Assembly (NCBI GenBank): GCA_030633645.1
Contig: DAOVRY010000063.1
Location: 1-6,059, forward strand
DNA: 6,059 bases
Direction of reading: 5' to 3'
Origin: Pseudomonadota bacterium
GTDB lineage: Bacteria; Desulfobacterota; DSM-4660; Desulfatiglandales; B25-G16
Shown here one piece after another: positions 1-6,055 of the stretch. A program made the translations under genes and the position numbers. Position 1 is the first letter of the stretch; each line of letters starts with the position of its first letter. The notes below the pieces were generated by a model. The model saw nothing but the letters and a program-made list of their open reading frames with translations. It searched no databases and was not told the DNA's origin.

Positions 1-402
1 GGGCTAATAAAGCCATTTAAAGCATCTACGTTTCAGATTAAGAATAGGATTGAGCTTGCCAAGAGAGATATCAAGGCGGCCAGAGCGACCATGGCTCATG
101 ACAGGGATTGGGCCTTTAGCATTGCTTATAATGCTATTTTCCAAGCTACACGGGCCTTGATGTTTGATCAGGGGTTTCGACCAGCCGCCGGAGAGGGGCA
201 GCACAAGGCCGCGGTCCAATTTGCAGAGATTATATTGGGCGATAGATTTCGAGACGAAATACATATTTTCGACAAAATGAGGAGCAAGAGACATCGTGTC
301 ATTTATGATGTCTCGGGACTGGTATCTCAGGCTGAAGCTCGCCAAGCCCTTGACTTTGCTGTAAGGTATGTTGAGATAGTAGGAAAAATGTTGGCCAAAT
401 GA
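1..402 (+). CDS. HEPN domain protein, 5' end cut off by the window
   Basis: The frame is open from base 1 to the TGA at 400-402 and gives 133 residues, so the true start lies to the left. An internal ATG at 91 would remove the first helix and is unlikely to be the start. The fragment looks like an all-helical HEPN protein. Helix one carries the pattern 'IELAKRDIKAARA', followed by 'AFSIAYNAIFQATRALM' (residues about 39-54), which matches the usual A-Y-x-A-x-F-x-A-x-R-A-L signature. Near the end is 'MRSKRHRVIYD' (residues 93-103). Its R94-x3-H98 pair with Y102 resembles the R...H motif that forms the nuclease site in many HEPN toxins. Known HEPN proteins of this size are often paired with a small MNT nucleotidyltransferase antitoxin. 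If there is a partner here it must lie outside the window to the left, because none follows. Toxin function is an inference; the fold assignment is fairly safe. Confidence 0.8.
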   Translation, partial: GLIKPFKASTFQIKNRIELAKRDIKAARATMAHDRDWAFSIAYNAIFQATRALMFDQGFRPAAGEGQHKAAVQFAEIILGDRFRDEIHIFDKMRSKRHRVIYDVSGLVSQAEARQALDFAVRYVEIVGKMLAK

Positions 403-422
403 CCGGTTCCGTATGAATAGAT

Positions 423-455
423 CCAAAAGCCTAAGGAACTAATGAAGGCTTTTGG
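423..455 (+). terminator. Hairpin after the HEPN gene, possible terminator
   Basis: A perfect 10-bp inverted repeat (CCAAAAGCCT at 423-432 and AGGCTTTTGG at 446-455) encloses a 13-base loop and begins 20 bases after the HEPN stop codon. The position suits transcript termination or 3'-end protection. No T-run follows on the plus strand, so it is not a textbook intrinsic terminator. Confidence 0.45.
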
Positions 456-588
456 TGCTATACTACAGAAGAGTCAGTAATGTTTCCAGCATTTGAGCAT
501 TCGAATTTCGAAGGTACTTATAGCCCCTGCAAAAATCCGAATAAAAACTTGCGGTCAGCTTAGCTTCTGGCTTGCCAGGCTTGGTTAT

Positions 589-1356
589 ATGAAACTCATC
601 ATTCTCGGTTCAGGCACCAGTGTTCCGCTCGCTGAAAGGGCATCCCCATCTCTTGCCATTTTCATTGAGGATCAGTTCCTGTTGATGGATATAGGTCCGG
701 GAACAGTCAGACAACTGGCAATTGCCGGCCTCAAGTACCAAGATGTTGGTTATATAATCATCAGTCATTTTCATCCAGATCATACAGCTGATCTGATCCA
801 CTTTTTCTTTGCTACACGGTATCCTCCAATCCTCGATAAGAGAAAGCCTTTCACCATTATAGCCCCTGAAGGATTCAACCGGTTTCTAACACTCCTGAAA
901 AAACCTTATGGTACCTGGCTTGATCTCCCTGCCGGCCTTATGAGGATTGAGGAATTAAGAGTGGACAAAAAGGACAACAGGGAATTTGACAAATTCAGGA
1001 TACTTTCGGCACCGGTATACCACACCCCTCAGAGCATTGGTTTTAGAATAGAAGATAATTCAGGAAGAGTTATTGTGTATTCAGCAGACACCGGTTACTG
1101 TGAAGAAATTGTAGATCTGGCAACAGGCGCAGATCTCTTGATCCTTGAAGCTTCTTTCCCTGATGGAGAAGAGATGGCAGGACACCTGACCCCATCAGAG
1201 ACAGGTAACATAGCCACACAATCAGGGGCCAAGAGGCTTGTCTTAACCCATTTTTATCCAGAATGTCTGAGGACTGACATTGAGGCTCAATGCCGGAAGA
1301 CCTATCAGGGAGATCTCCTCTTGGCAACTGATTTGATGTCTTTATCAGTGGGATAG
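589..1356 (+). CDS. RNase Z-like metallo-beta-lactamase-fold hydrolase
   Basis: This 255-residue protein has the complete metal-site set of the RNase Z-like branch of the metallo-beta-lactamase fold. It opens with 'MKLIILGSGTSVP' and an 'ERASPS' loop. The HxHxDH motif is H60-F-H62-P-D64-H65. Further ligands are H145 in 'APVYHTPQSIGFRI', D167 in 'YSADTGY', H199 in 'GHLTPSE' and H221 in 'LTHFYPE'. It should bind two zinc ions and cleave a phosphodiester or ester bond in the cytoplasm. At 255 residues it is shorter than true tRNA 3'-processing RNase Z (usually over 300), and I do not see a clear long exosite arm for tRNA, so the substrate is unknown. I chose the ATG at 589 because family members begin at 'MKLxxLGSG'. 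The frame is open further upstream to a TTG at 493, but those 32 residues do not look like family sequence. The ribosome binding site is weak (AGG at 577-579). No operon partner is visible. Confidence 0.92.
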   Translation: MKLIILGSGTSVPLAERASPSLAIFIEDQFLLMDIGPGTVRQLAIAGLKYQDVGYIIISHFHPDHTADLIHFFFATRYPPILDKRKPFTIIAPEGFNRFLTLLKKPYGTWLDLPAGLMRIEELRVDKKDNREFDKFRILSAPVYHTPQSIGFRIEDNSGRVIVYSADTGYCEEIVDLATGADLLILEASFPDGEEMAGHLTPSETGNIATQSGAKRLVLTHFYPECLRTDIEAQCRKTYQGDLLLATDLMSLSVG

Positions 1357-1443
1357 TTGTTTTAAAGGGAATGCTAGTTACAATTTCATTTCATGTTTGC
1401 AATAAGATGGAACTACCATGTTGAGAGATCGGCCTATTTTGCC

Positions 1444-1554
1444 CTAGCCTTTTGACACACTCAATACCTTCTCAAGCCTCTTAACTCTGAGTTTAGTGTA
1501 ACCATCTCTTGATGAATTAATAATGCGATTTCCTAATAGATCAGCTTCAGCCAT
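1444..1554 (-). CDS. Possible 36-residue small protein, unknown function
   Basis: On the minus strand an ATG at 1554-1552 is preceded by GGAGAGGAGGAG, with about 8 bases between the AGGAGGAG core and the start. That is one of the two best ribosome binding sites in the window. The frame encodes 36 residues beginning 'MAEADLLGNRIINSSRDGY' and ending in a basic, helix-prone stretch 'KLRVKRLEKVLSVSKG' before a TAG. There is no membrane segment, cysteine pair or recognised domain. It could be a genuine small protein, a leader peptide, or the 5' stub of a gene whose remainder has decayed. It stands alone: no gene follows in its direction before the convergent hydrolase gene. The strong ribosome binding site is the only solid evidence for translation. 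Confidence 0.4.
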   Translation of the reverse strand: MAEADLLGNRIINSSRDGYTKLRVKRLEKVLSVSKG

Positions 1555-1738
1555 TAAATCCGCTCCTCCTCTCCAACAGGTTCGTACCAAAACTATGTCT
1601 TGTGAAATTCTTGGTGGTAACCTGCACAGGGAGAAGTCTCTACACCTGACAGTTGAGCCGAGAGGTAATCCTACTTTTAACTAATTCTTTATACAATGCA
1701 ATGTTACCTGTAATGACTTGGATTTGAACTGACAATCA

Positions 1739-1768
1739 TTGACAGGATGTGCAGATTAATCTGATATT
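1739..1768 (+). promoter_or_regulatory. Promoter-like sequence with an internal perfect palindrome
   Basis: A consensus -35 box TTGACA (1739-1744) is followed after 18 bases by GATATT (1763-1768), which matches four of six positions of the -10 consensus. The spacer holds the perfect 12-bp palindrome CAGATTAATCTG (1752-1763), placed where a dimeric repressor would block RNA polymerase. No clear plus-strand reading frame lies downstream, so the transcript, if real, may be non-coding. The promoter call is an inference; the palindrome is directly visible. Confidence 0.3.
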
Positions 1769-2041
1769 CACCCCGTTAAAGGGTACATAGCATTGGTCAC
1801 TCAAACGCGGTTGGGAATGAAGATTGCGTAATCTAATCGAACTCTTCGGGAGGTGATTTGAGCTGCGATTAAGGCAAGAAATCTAGGCTTTTGCTCTGGG
1901 GAGTCGGGTTCAATATGTTGTGGATATATTTGCTCAAACAAAAAACTCTTTAGATCTATATGCACCACGAAGAGAACTGGAAAGACAGAGTGCTGGATGA
2001 AGCCGTAGCGTACCATAATATGTTCTAACTTTTTTTGATTA

Positions 2042-3112
<1,071 letters not shown>

Positions 3113-3136
3113 TTACCTTGATTTATTTGAGACTGT

Positions 3137-3331
3137 TCAATAATTCAGGTTTATCGCTGGGCTCATCTTTTCATATCGCTTGAACACAGAAATGATGTCC
3201 TCGGTAGCGTCGATACCGTGCGCGACAACGTACAGCATGATATTATCACGATACAGAACCGGAGAAAACGCGTCAAGTGTTAATGATCCGCCTTCCGCTG
3301 TTCATTTTGTGAAGGTGAGTGGCGGGGTCAT
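3137..3331 (-). pseudogene. Tail of a broken gene upstream of mreB, unrecognised
   Basis: The minus-strand frame ending at the TGA 3139-3137 reads like real protein over its last 54 residues: 'GGSLTLDAFSPVLYRDN', 'IMLYVVAHGIDATEDIIS', then 'VFKRYEKMSPAINLNY'. It is interrupted by an in-frame TGA at 3304-3302. Upstream of that the frame continues nine more codons to an ATG at 3331, inside a tRNA-end-like sequence. There is no Shine-Dalgarno sequence before that ATG. The simplest reading is the 3' end of a gene cut or fused at an integration point, with the 5' part lost. I do not recognise the family. The alternating hydrophobic pattern and acidic/basic C-terminus look coding, but on 54 residues this is only suggestive. 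A selenocysteine reading of the TGA is possible in principle but I see no supporting SECIS-like hairpin. Confidence 0.4.
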
Positions 3332-3348
3332 AGGGGATTCGAACCCCT
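3320..3348 (-). other. tRNA 3'-end-like fragment (T-arm plus CCA), possible att remnant
   Basis: On the minus strand AGGGGTTCGAATCCCCT (3348-3332) is a textbook T-arm, with a 5-bp stem and the canonical TTCGAAT loop. It is followed by ATGACCCCG and then CCA (3322-3320). I could not build D or anticodon arms from the sequence 5' of it, and there are nine rather than eight bases between the T-stem and CCA, so this is not a complete normal tRNA gene. Such 3' ends are typical leftovers of integrase-mediated insertion into tRNA genes. That origin is an inference. Confidence 0.45.
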
Positions 3349-3395
3349 TAGACGATAAAGGTAGGGTCAGAAAGGGCGCTGACTTTTTAGTCTGA

Positions 3396-3834
3396 GAATG
3401 TCCACATATTGTATGGAAGCCATTGAGCCAAGAAGTCTCAACTTCTGTCAAAGTTGAGACCCACGATCAGCAAAATCTTATTGCAGACTTAATATTGCTA
3501 AACAATTTCATTTAATGCGCATCCCTGCGATATTTGAAACGGAAATCATCACTGATTCTAACTGCAGAATCCCGAAATCCAACGAAATCTTGTCTGCTGA
3601 TATCAAAGCAGGAAAAAAGAGGACTATATGTGCTTGTACAACGGAATTAGTTGAGCTTGGTAGAAAACATGTTGCATTCCTCATACCAATCAGAAGAGAC
3701 CGCTATGCCCCCACCTCATATTCACGAATACGTCTTCTTCCCATCCCTTGTTATTCTTCCTCAATGGACCTCAAAATCCATAGCTCCCACCCTAGCTTTA
3801 TGTTTTAAGTCTAGATTATCGCTCAGTATTCACC
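3396..3834. other. Gap without a supported gene
   Basis: This stretch holds one perfect hairpin (listed separately) and a 97-codon plus-strand frame at 3515-3808. That frame lacks a Shine-Dalgarno sequence, is overlapped by another frame at 3651-3848, and shows no protein signature. I see no RNA gene or promoter worth naming. Confidence 0.5.
3435..3460. repeat. Perfect 10-bp inverted repeat (hairpin)
   Basis: GTCTCAACTT (3435-3444) and AAGTTGAGAC (3451-3460) are exact reverse complements around a 6-base loop. No T-tract of note follows on either strand, so it could be an operator, an RNA stem, or an end of a degraded mobile element as readily as a terminator. Confidence 0.6.
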
Positions 3835-3996
3835 GTGGAACTACTTGAGCCTAAACTAATTTTGATTTTCCGCCGATATAATAAATGTGGTTCCAGAGCA
3901 TGCAGAAGAGTCGGATATCATTTTCCAGTTGATGAAACAAACCTTGTGTGGAATAAGATCGCAGTTAGCAGTGAAAATCACAAAATCGATTTTTAA
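3835..3996 (+). CDS. Possible small frame just upstream of the archaemetzincin gene
   Basis: From a GTG at 3835 the frame encodes 53 residues, starting 'VELLEPKLILIFRRYNKCG' and ending 'VSSENHKIDF', with TAA at 3994-3996. It stops five bases before the archaemetzincin ATG, in a different frame, which would suit translational coupling. The frame is open back to 3796, but there is no ATG and no Shine-Dalgarno sequence before the GTG. I do not recognise the protein. The run of five T then eight A at the junction (3990-4002) is a spot where slippage, or a sequencing or mutational indel, could join the two frames. An open frame of this length can occur by chance in AT-rich DNA. Confidence 0.28.
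   Translation: MELLEPKLILIFRRYNKCGSRACRRVGYHFPVDETNLVWNKIAVSSENHKIDF
3877..3882 (+). promoter_or_regulatory. Consensus -10 box upstream of the archaemetzincin gene
   Basis: A perfect TATAAT lies about 120 bases before the archaemetzincin start. No good -35 box is found 16-18 bases upstream, and the site falls inside the possible small frame at 3835-3996. If this promoter is used, that small frame is not translated from it as a whole. Confidence 0.22.
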
Positions 3997-4001
3997 AAAA
4001 A

Positions 4002-4622
4002 ATGCAGGAAGATAGCTCAACATTAAATATTGTACGTATAGGGAGTTATATTACCTTCAGTAGTCTCAAAGAGATTGGAAATAGGATTTTAGAATCCTTT
4101 CAAGGTATTATAGACGAGTTTAAGTTATCGCATCATGATGCCCCTCTTCTAGATAGTATTGATGCTTTTCTATTGACAACAATACTTCATGAGGAATTTG
4201 GGGGACACACCTTAGGGATAACAGATGCGGATCTAAAGACGAGCGATGAAGATGAGTTTTATAATTCTATTTTTGGAGGCAAGAATCCTCAGAATGATGT
4301 CGCAGTAGTCTCCACAAGAAAACTTGGTCCAACTAAAATTAACTCTAAAAGGGATTATGATTTATACATCGATAGGACTTCAAAAGTGTCTCTGCATGAA
4401 GTGGGTCATAATTTGGGTTTAACAGATCATGGTTCTTATAAGGTGGCTCGTGATGGATCATTATGTCCAATGAGTAAAGGAGAATTTAATAGGTTCGGAT
4501 ATTGGGGGTATGTCAGAGTAGTTATCGATGGTAGAGGCCTGAACTTTTGTGATGAATGCACCTATTTTTTAAAGAACATGTATGGTTATAAAAGTCAATC
4601 GGCTAAATTATTGGAACACTGA
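4002..4622 (+). CDS. Archaemetzincin-family zinc metalloprotease, variant metal sites
   Basis: The 206-residue product fits the archaemetzincin (AmzA/AMZ) layout along its length. It has an N-terminal beta strand 'TLNIVRIGS' (7-15), a mid-region 'GHTLGITDADL' (68-78) matching the usual G-I-T-D-x-D-L block, 'DVAVVSTRKLG' (99-109), and the metzincin helix 'HEVGHNLGLTDH' (132-143). E133 would be the catalytic base and H132 and H136 zinc ligands. A Met-turn-like 'CPM' (155-157) and a 'CDEC' knuckle (183-186) follow. The family pattern is HExxHxxGxxHCx4CxMx17Cx2C. Here the third ligand position is D142, H143 replaces the first cysteine, and the spacings become H-x11-C and M-x25-C. The protein has no signal peptide and so is probably cytoplasmic. 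The ATG directly follows an A-run and has only a poor ribosome binding site. Hand-counted lines of the gene run about 32-47% GC, against about 42-62% in mreB, which suggests acquisition. Substrates of prokaryotic archaemetzincins are not established. Confidence 0.88.
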   Translation: MQEDSSTLNIVRIGSYITFSSLKEIGNRILESFQGIIDEFKLSHHDAPLLDSIDAFLLTTILHEEFGGHTLGITDADLKTSDEDEFYNSIFGGKNPQNDVAVVSTRKLGPTKINSKRDYDLYIDRTSKVSLHEVGHNLGLTDHGSYKVARDGSLCPMSKGEFNRFGYWGYVRVVIDGRGLNFCDECTYFLKNMYGYKSQSAKLLEH

Positions 4623-4632
4623 CTAGAGTTAA

Positions 4633-4833
4633 CGGGCTGTTGCCCAAACGGAAATCCCTTTGAGCGGTCATTAAAACGTTTTTTGCCAAGAAATCTTGGC
4701 GAAGTGGAAGACAAGCGATGTCAACTGTTTGAGCCCTAAAGGCGAGTTTTGACATCGCCTGGAGTCCCGCCTTTGATAGGCGGGATCAAAAAACGTTTTA
4801 GACCAAGCGAAAAGGGATTTGGGCAACAGCCTG
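4633..4833. mobile_element. MITE-like palindromic element with TAA target repeats
   Basis: The ends are near-identical inverted repeats, C(G/A)GGCTGTTGCCCAAA, at 4633-4648 and 4818-4833. The pairing continues inward through AAATCCCTTT (4652-4661 with 4811-4820), GGTC/GACC (4666-4669 with 4801-4804) and the exact 14-mer TAAAACGTTTTTTG (4672-4685 with 4787-4800). Three more hairpins sit inside: GCCAAG/CTTGGC (4685-4700), GCGATGTCAA/TTGACATCGC (4715-4758) and TCCCGCCT/AGGCGGGA (4765-4785). The element is flanked by TAA on both sides (4630-4632 and 4834-4836), as expected for a 3-bp target duplication. It has no room for a transposase, so it would be moved in trans. A 3-bp T-N-A duplication is known for some IS5-family elements, but assigning that parent is a guess. 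Its position 11 bases after the archaemetzincin stop means its transcript would fold strongly and could also act as a terminator. Confidence 0.72.
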
Positions 4834-5002
4834 TAAAGATTTGACCCCCCCACCAGTGGGAAATTTCCAGAGGATTTGTATCCTTGGGTATGTTCTGCAC
4901 GGGCTTCGGCTTTCACAATACGTGCCCATCGACGGATGGTTTCAGACAGTGGTGGCTAATTTCTTTCCTAAGGTAACAAGCAAATCTTTATCATTTCTCT
5001 AG
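4834..5002. other. Intergenic stretch between the MITE-like element and the lipoprotein gene
   Basis: No supported gene. On the minus strand a short open stretch (about 4950 down into the MITE-like element) reads 'PPLSETIRRWARIVKAEAR' and resembles a helix-turn-helix tail, but it opens right after a stop, has no start of its own with a ribosome binding site, and its other end lies inside the non-coding element. It may be a relic of a gene into which the element inserted. Confidence 0.3.
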
Positions 5003-5010
5003 AAAGGAGG
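5003..5010 (+). promoter_or_regulatory. Strong ribosome binding site of the lipoprotein gene
   Basis: AAAGGAGG lies six bases before the ATG at 5017. It is one of the two strongest Shine-Dalgarno sequences in the window and settles the start of the lipoprotein gene. Confidence 0.85.
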
Positions 5011-5016
5011 AAGGAC

Positions 5017-5751
5017 ATGAAAAGATTGTTAGCTTTTGTTTTCTTCGTGGTATCGACAATGGTTTTGTTGAGCGGTTGTGCAGCTACCAAGAGGGTAACG
5101 GTCAGTCCTAGTTTTTGGCAACACAAGGATCAGGCTATCGGTGTCGCGCTTGTGGAAATTCCGAGGGGTAACTTAAAGAACTTCGGGAGCTCCATAGGTA
5201 ACTTAGCGCAACAGCTTAAGGAGCAAGATAGAATGGCCACAGCGACAGCTGCGCTCAGACACCGACTACGTCGCACCTATCCCAGGAACTTTGCTCGAAT
5301 TCAGGACCTTTTTGTGGAGAAACTGAAAGCTGCCGGGTTTAAGGTCATCAAGATAGAGGAAAAAATCAACCTGGGGGAGTTGCCCAAAGGTAAGCTCGCC
5401 TCTTCAGAGTACCCCCCAAAGGATTATCGCCCGGTTGGGCGAAAAGCAGCGGTCGATCGACTTATTGTGTTACAGTTGTCAGGATTTGAGGTCTCCTGTC
5501 TTTTTATGGGTACCTATCCCCAAGGGACCCAGATAAACGTCCAGGTCAGGGGTGAGATGATCGATGTTAAATCCAACAAATTGCTCTGGCGGACGCAATT
5601 CGCGGAGGGATCATTCAGGAGGGCAGTTGTCGGTAAATGTACGGAGCCCGCTGATTTTCCAAGTATAATAAGCTCCATAATGGAAGATATCAATAAAGGA
5701 GTCATTTTTCTATATGAAAATTTCTTCGGCGAAAAGCCGAGCCGATCGTGA
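5017..5751 (+). CDS. Secreted lipoprotein, CsgG/LpoB-like fold suspected
   Basis: The 244-residue product begins with a clear type II signal peptide: basic 'MKR', a hydrophobic core (4-18) and the lipobox 'LSGC' (18-21). C21 would be lipidated and exposed after cleavage. Residue +2 is alanine, which by the Lol rule known from E. coli points to the outer membrane. The mature part has a strand 'AIGVALVEIP' (40-49) and a helical, charged stretch (55-100). Then come 'LFVEKLKAAGFKVIKIEE' (98-115), 'AVDRLIVLQLSGFEV' (145-159) and 'VQVRGEMIDVKSNKLLWR' (175-192). The sequence of secretion signal, 'sub-unit that varies with a gene-specific locus', 'A-D-x-L-hydrophobic' strand and 'D-x-x-x-x-x-L-W' strand resembles CsgG/LpoB-type periplasmic lipoproteins, but this is a weak, pattern-level resemblance. 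Two mature cysteines, C161 and C208, could form a disulfide. The gene is monocistronic as far as the window shows. Confidence 0.9.
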   Translation: MKRLLAFVFFVVSTMVLLSGCAATKRVTVSPSFWQHKDQAIGVALVEIPRGNLKNFGSSIGNLAQQLKEQDRMATATAALRHRLRRTYPRNFARIQDLFVEKLKAAGFKVIKIEEKINLGELPKGKLASSEYPPKDYRPVGRKAAVDRLIVLQLSGFEVSCLFMGTYPQGTQINVQVRGEMIDVKSNKLLWRTQFAEGSFRRAVVGKCTEPADFPSIISSIMEDINKGVIFLYENFFGEKPSRS

Positions 5752-5783
5752 GCTCGGGGCCCAAAACCAAGGCCTTGTTTGGG
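5737..5783 (+). terminator. Tandem hairpins at the end of the lipoprotein gene
   Basis: A 6-bp stem CCGAGC/GCTCGG (5737-5742 with 5752-5757) spans the stop codon. A second imperfect stem CCCAAA/TTTGGG (5760-5765 with 5778-5783) follows at once, with the palindrome CAAGGCCTTG inside it. No T-tract follows, so termination is only a possibility. Confidence 0.35.
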
Positions 5784-6031
5784 TCAAGCCTCTTCGAACC
5801 TAACAAGAAGTGGCTGAAAGAGGTTCTCGTACTCCTGGTATCGAATAAGGCACGACATATTGCGAATGGGATCAGGCATAACTAGGTGTCTATATAAGCT
5901 AAGATCTTAACATTTCTGTCAAGTTTTAATAAAGCTCCATAATTTCACATAGATGCCGCGTGATACTGGATGCTGGATGAAATCAGGAATGCCCTCTAAC
6001 CGTTTTGAAGCTGGGTCTGCACGCTAAGTGT
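5784..6031. other. Gap without a supported gene
   Basis: Nothing convincing is encoded. A 31-codon minus-strand frame (5879 down to 5784, starting 'MPDPIRNMSCLIRYQEYEN') reads like protein but has no Shine-Dalgarno sequence. A second short minus-strand stretch around 5920-6025 contains 'GIPDFIQHPVSRGIY'. Both may be decayed gene pieces. A 10-bp perfect palindrome TAAGATCTTA lies at 5900-5909. Confidence 0.4.
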
Positions 6032-6055
6032 GTTCCCAAGCTGGAGCCTTGGAAC
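6032..6055. repeat. REP-like imperfect palindrome at the right edge
   Basis: GTTCCCAAGC (6032-6041) and GCCTTGGAAC (6046-6055) pair around the loop TGGA with one single-base bulge on each side. From memory, palindromes of the form GTTCCCAAGC-TGGA-GCTTGGGAAC recur between genes in many proteobacteria; whether it is repeated in this genome cannot be seen from one copy. Confidence 0.5.

Larger units (their letters stand above)
1357..2041. other. Long gap without a convincing large gene
   Basis: Between the hydrolase stop and the mreB stop I find no long gene on either strand. It contains a short minus-strand frame with a strong ribosome binding site and a plus-strand promoter-like element, both listed separately. 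A 71-codon minus-strand frame at 1801-2016 lies 25 bases after the end of mreB, but it has no Shine-Dalgarno sequence and no recognisable protein signature. mreC, which usually follows mreB, is not encoded here. Confidence 0.6.

Noticed and set aside
493..588. N-terminal extension of the hydrolase from a TTG start
   Set aside because: The 32 added residues do not resemble the family, which begins at the conserved 'MKLxxLGSG' strand. The ATG at 589 fits better.
1801..2016. 71-codon minus-strand frame right after mreB, in the place of mreC
   Set aside because: It lacks a Shine-Dalgarno sequence and any MreC feature (no N-terminal membrane helix followed by coiled coil), and it is far too short.
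3302..3304. Selenocysteine reading of the in-frame TGA upstream of mreB
   Set aside because: I see no SECIS-like stem-loop just after the TGA and no known selenoprotein context, so a decayed gene is simpler.
3320..3420. Complete tRNA gene, including a tRNA-Sec with an 8-bp acceptor stem
   Set aside because: The extra base next to the CCA hinted at it, but no matching 5' acceptor strand, D-arm or anticodon arm can be found 5' of the T-arm.
3515..3808. 97-codon plus-strand frame
   Set aside because: No ribosome binding site, an overlapping competing frame, and a Ser/Pro/Arg-rich C-terminal half typical of a chance frame.
4671..4916. 81-codon minus-strand frame
   Set aside because: Most of it runs through the palindromic MITE-like element, so its translation there is a by-product of the repeats. 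Only the part outside the element looks at all protein-like.
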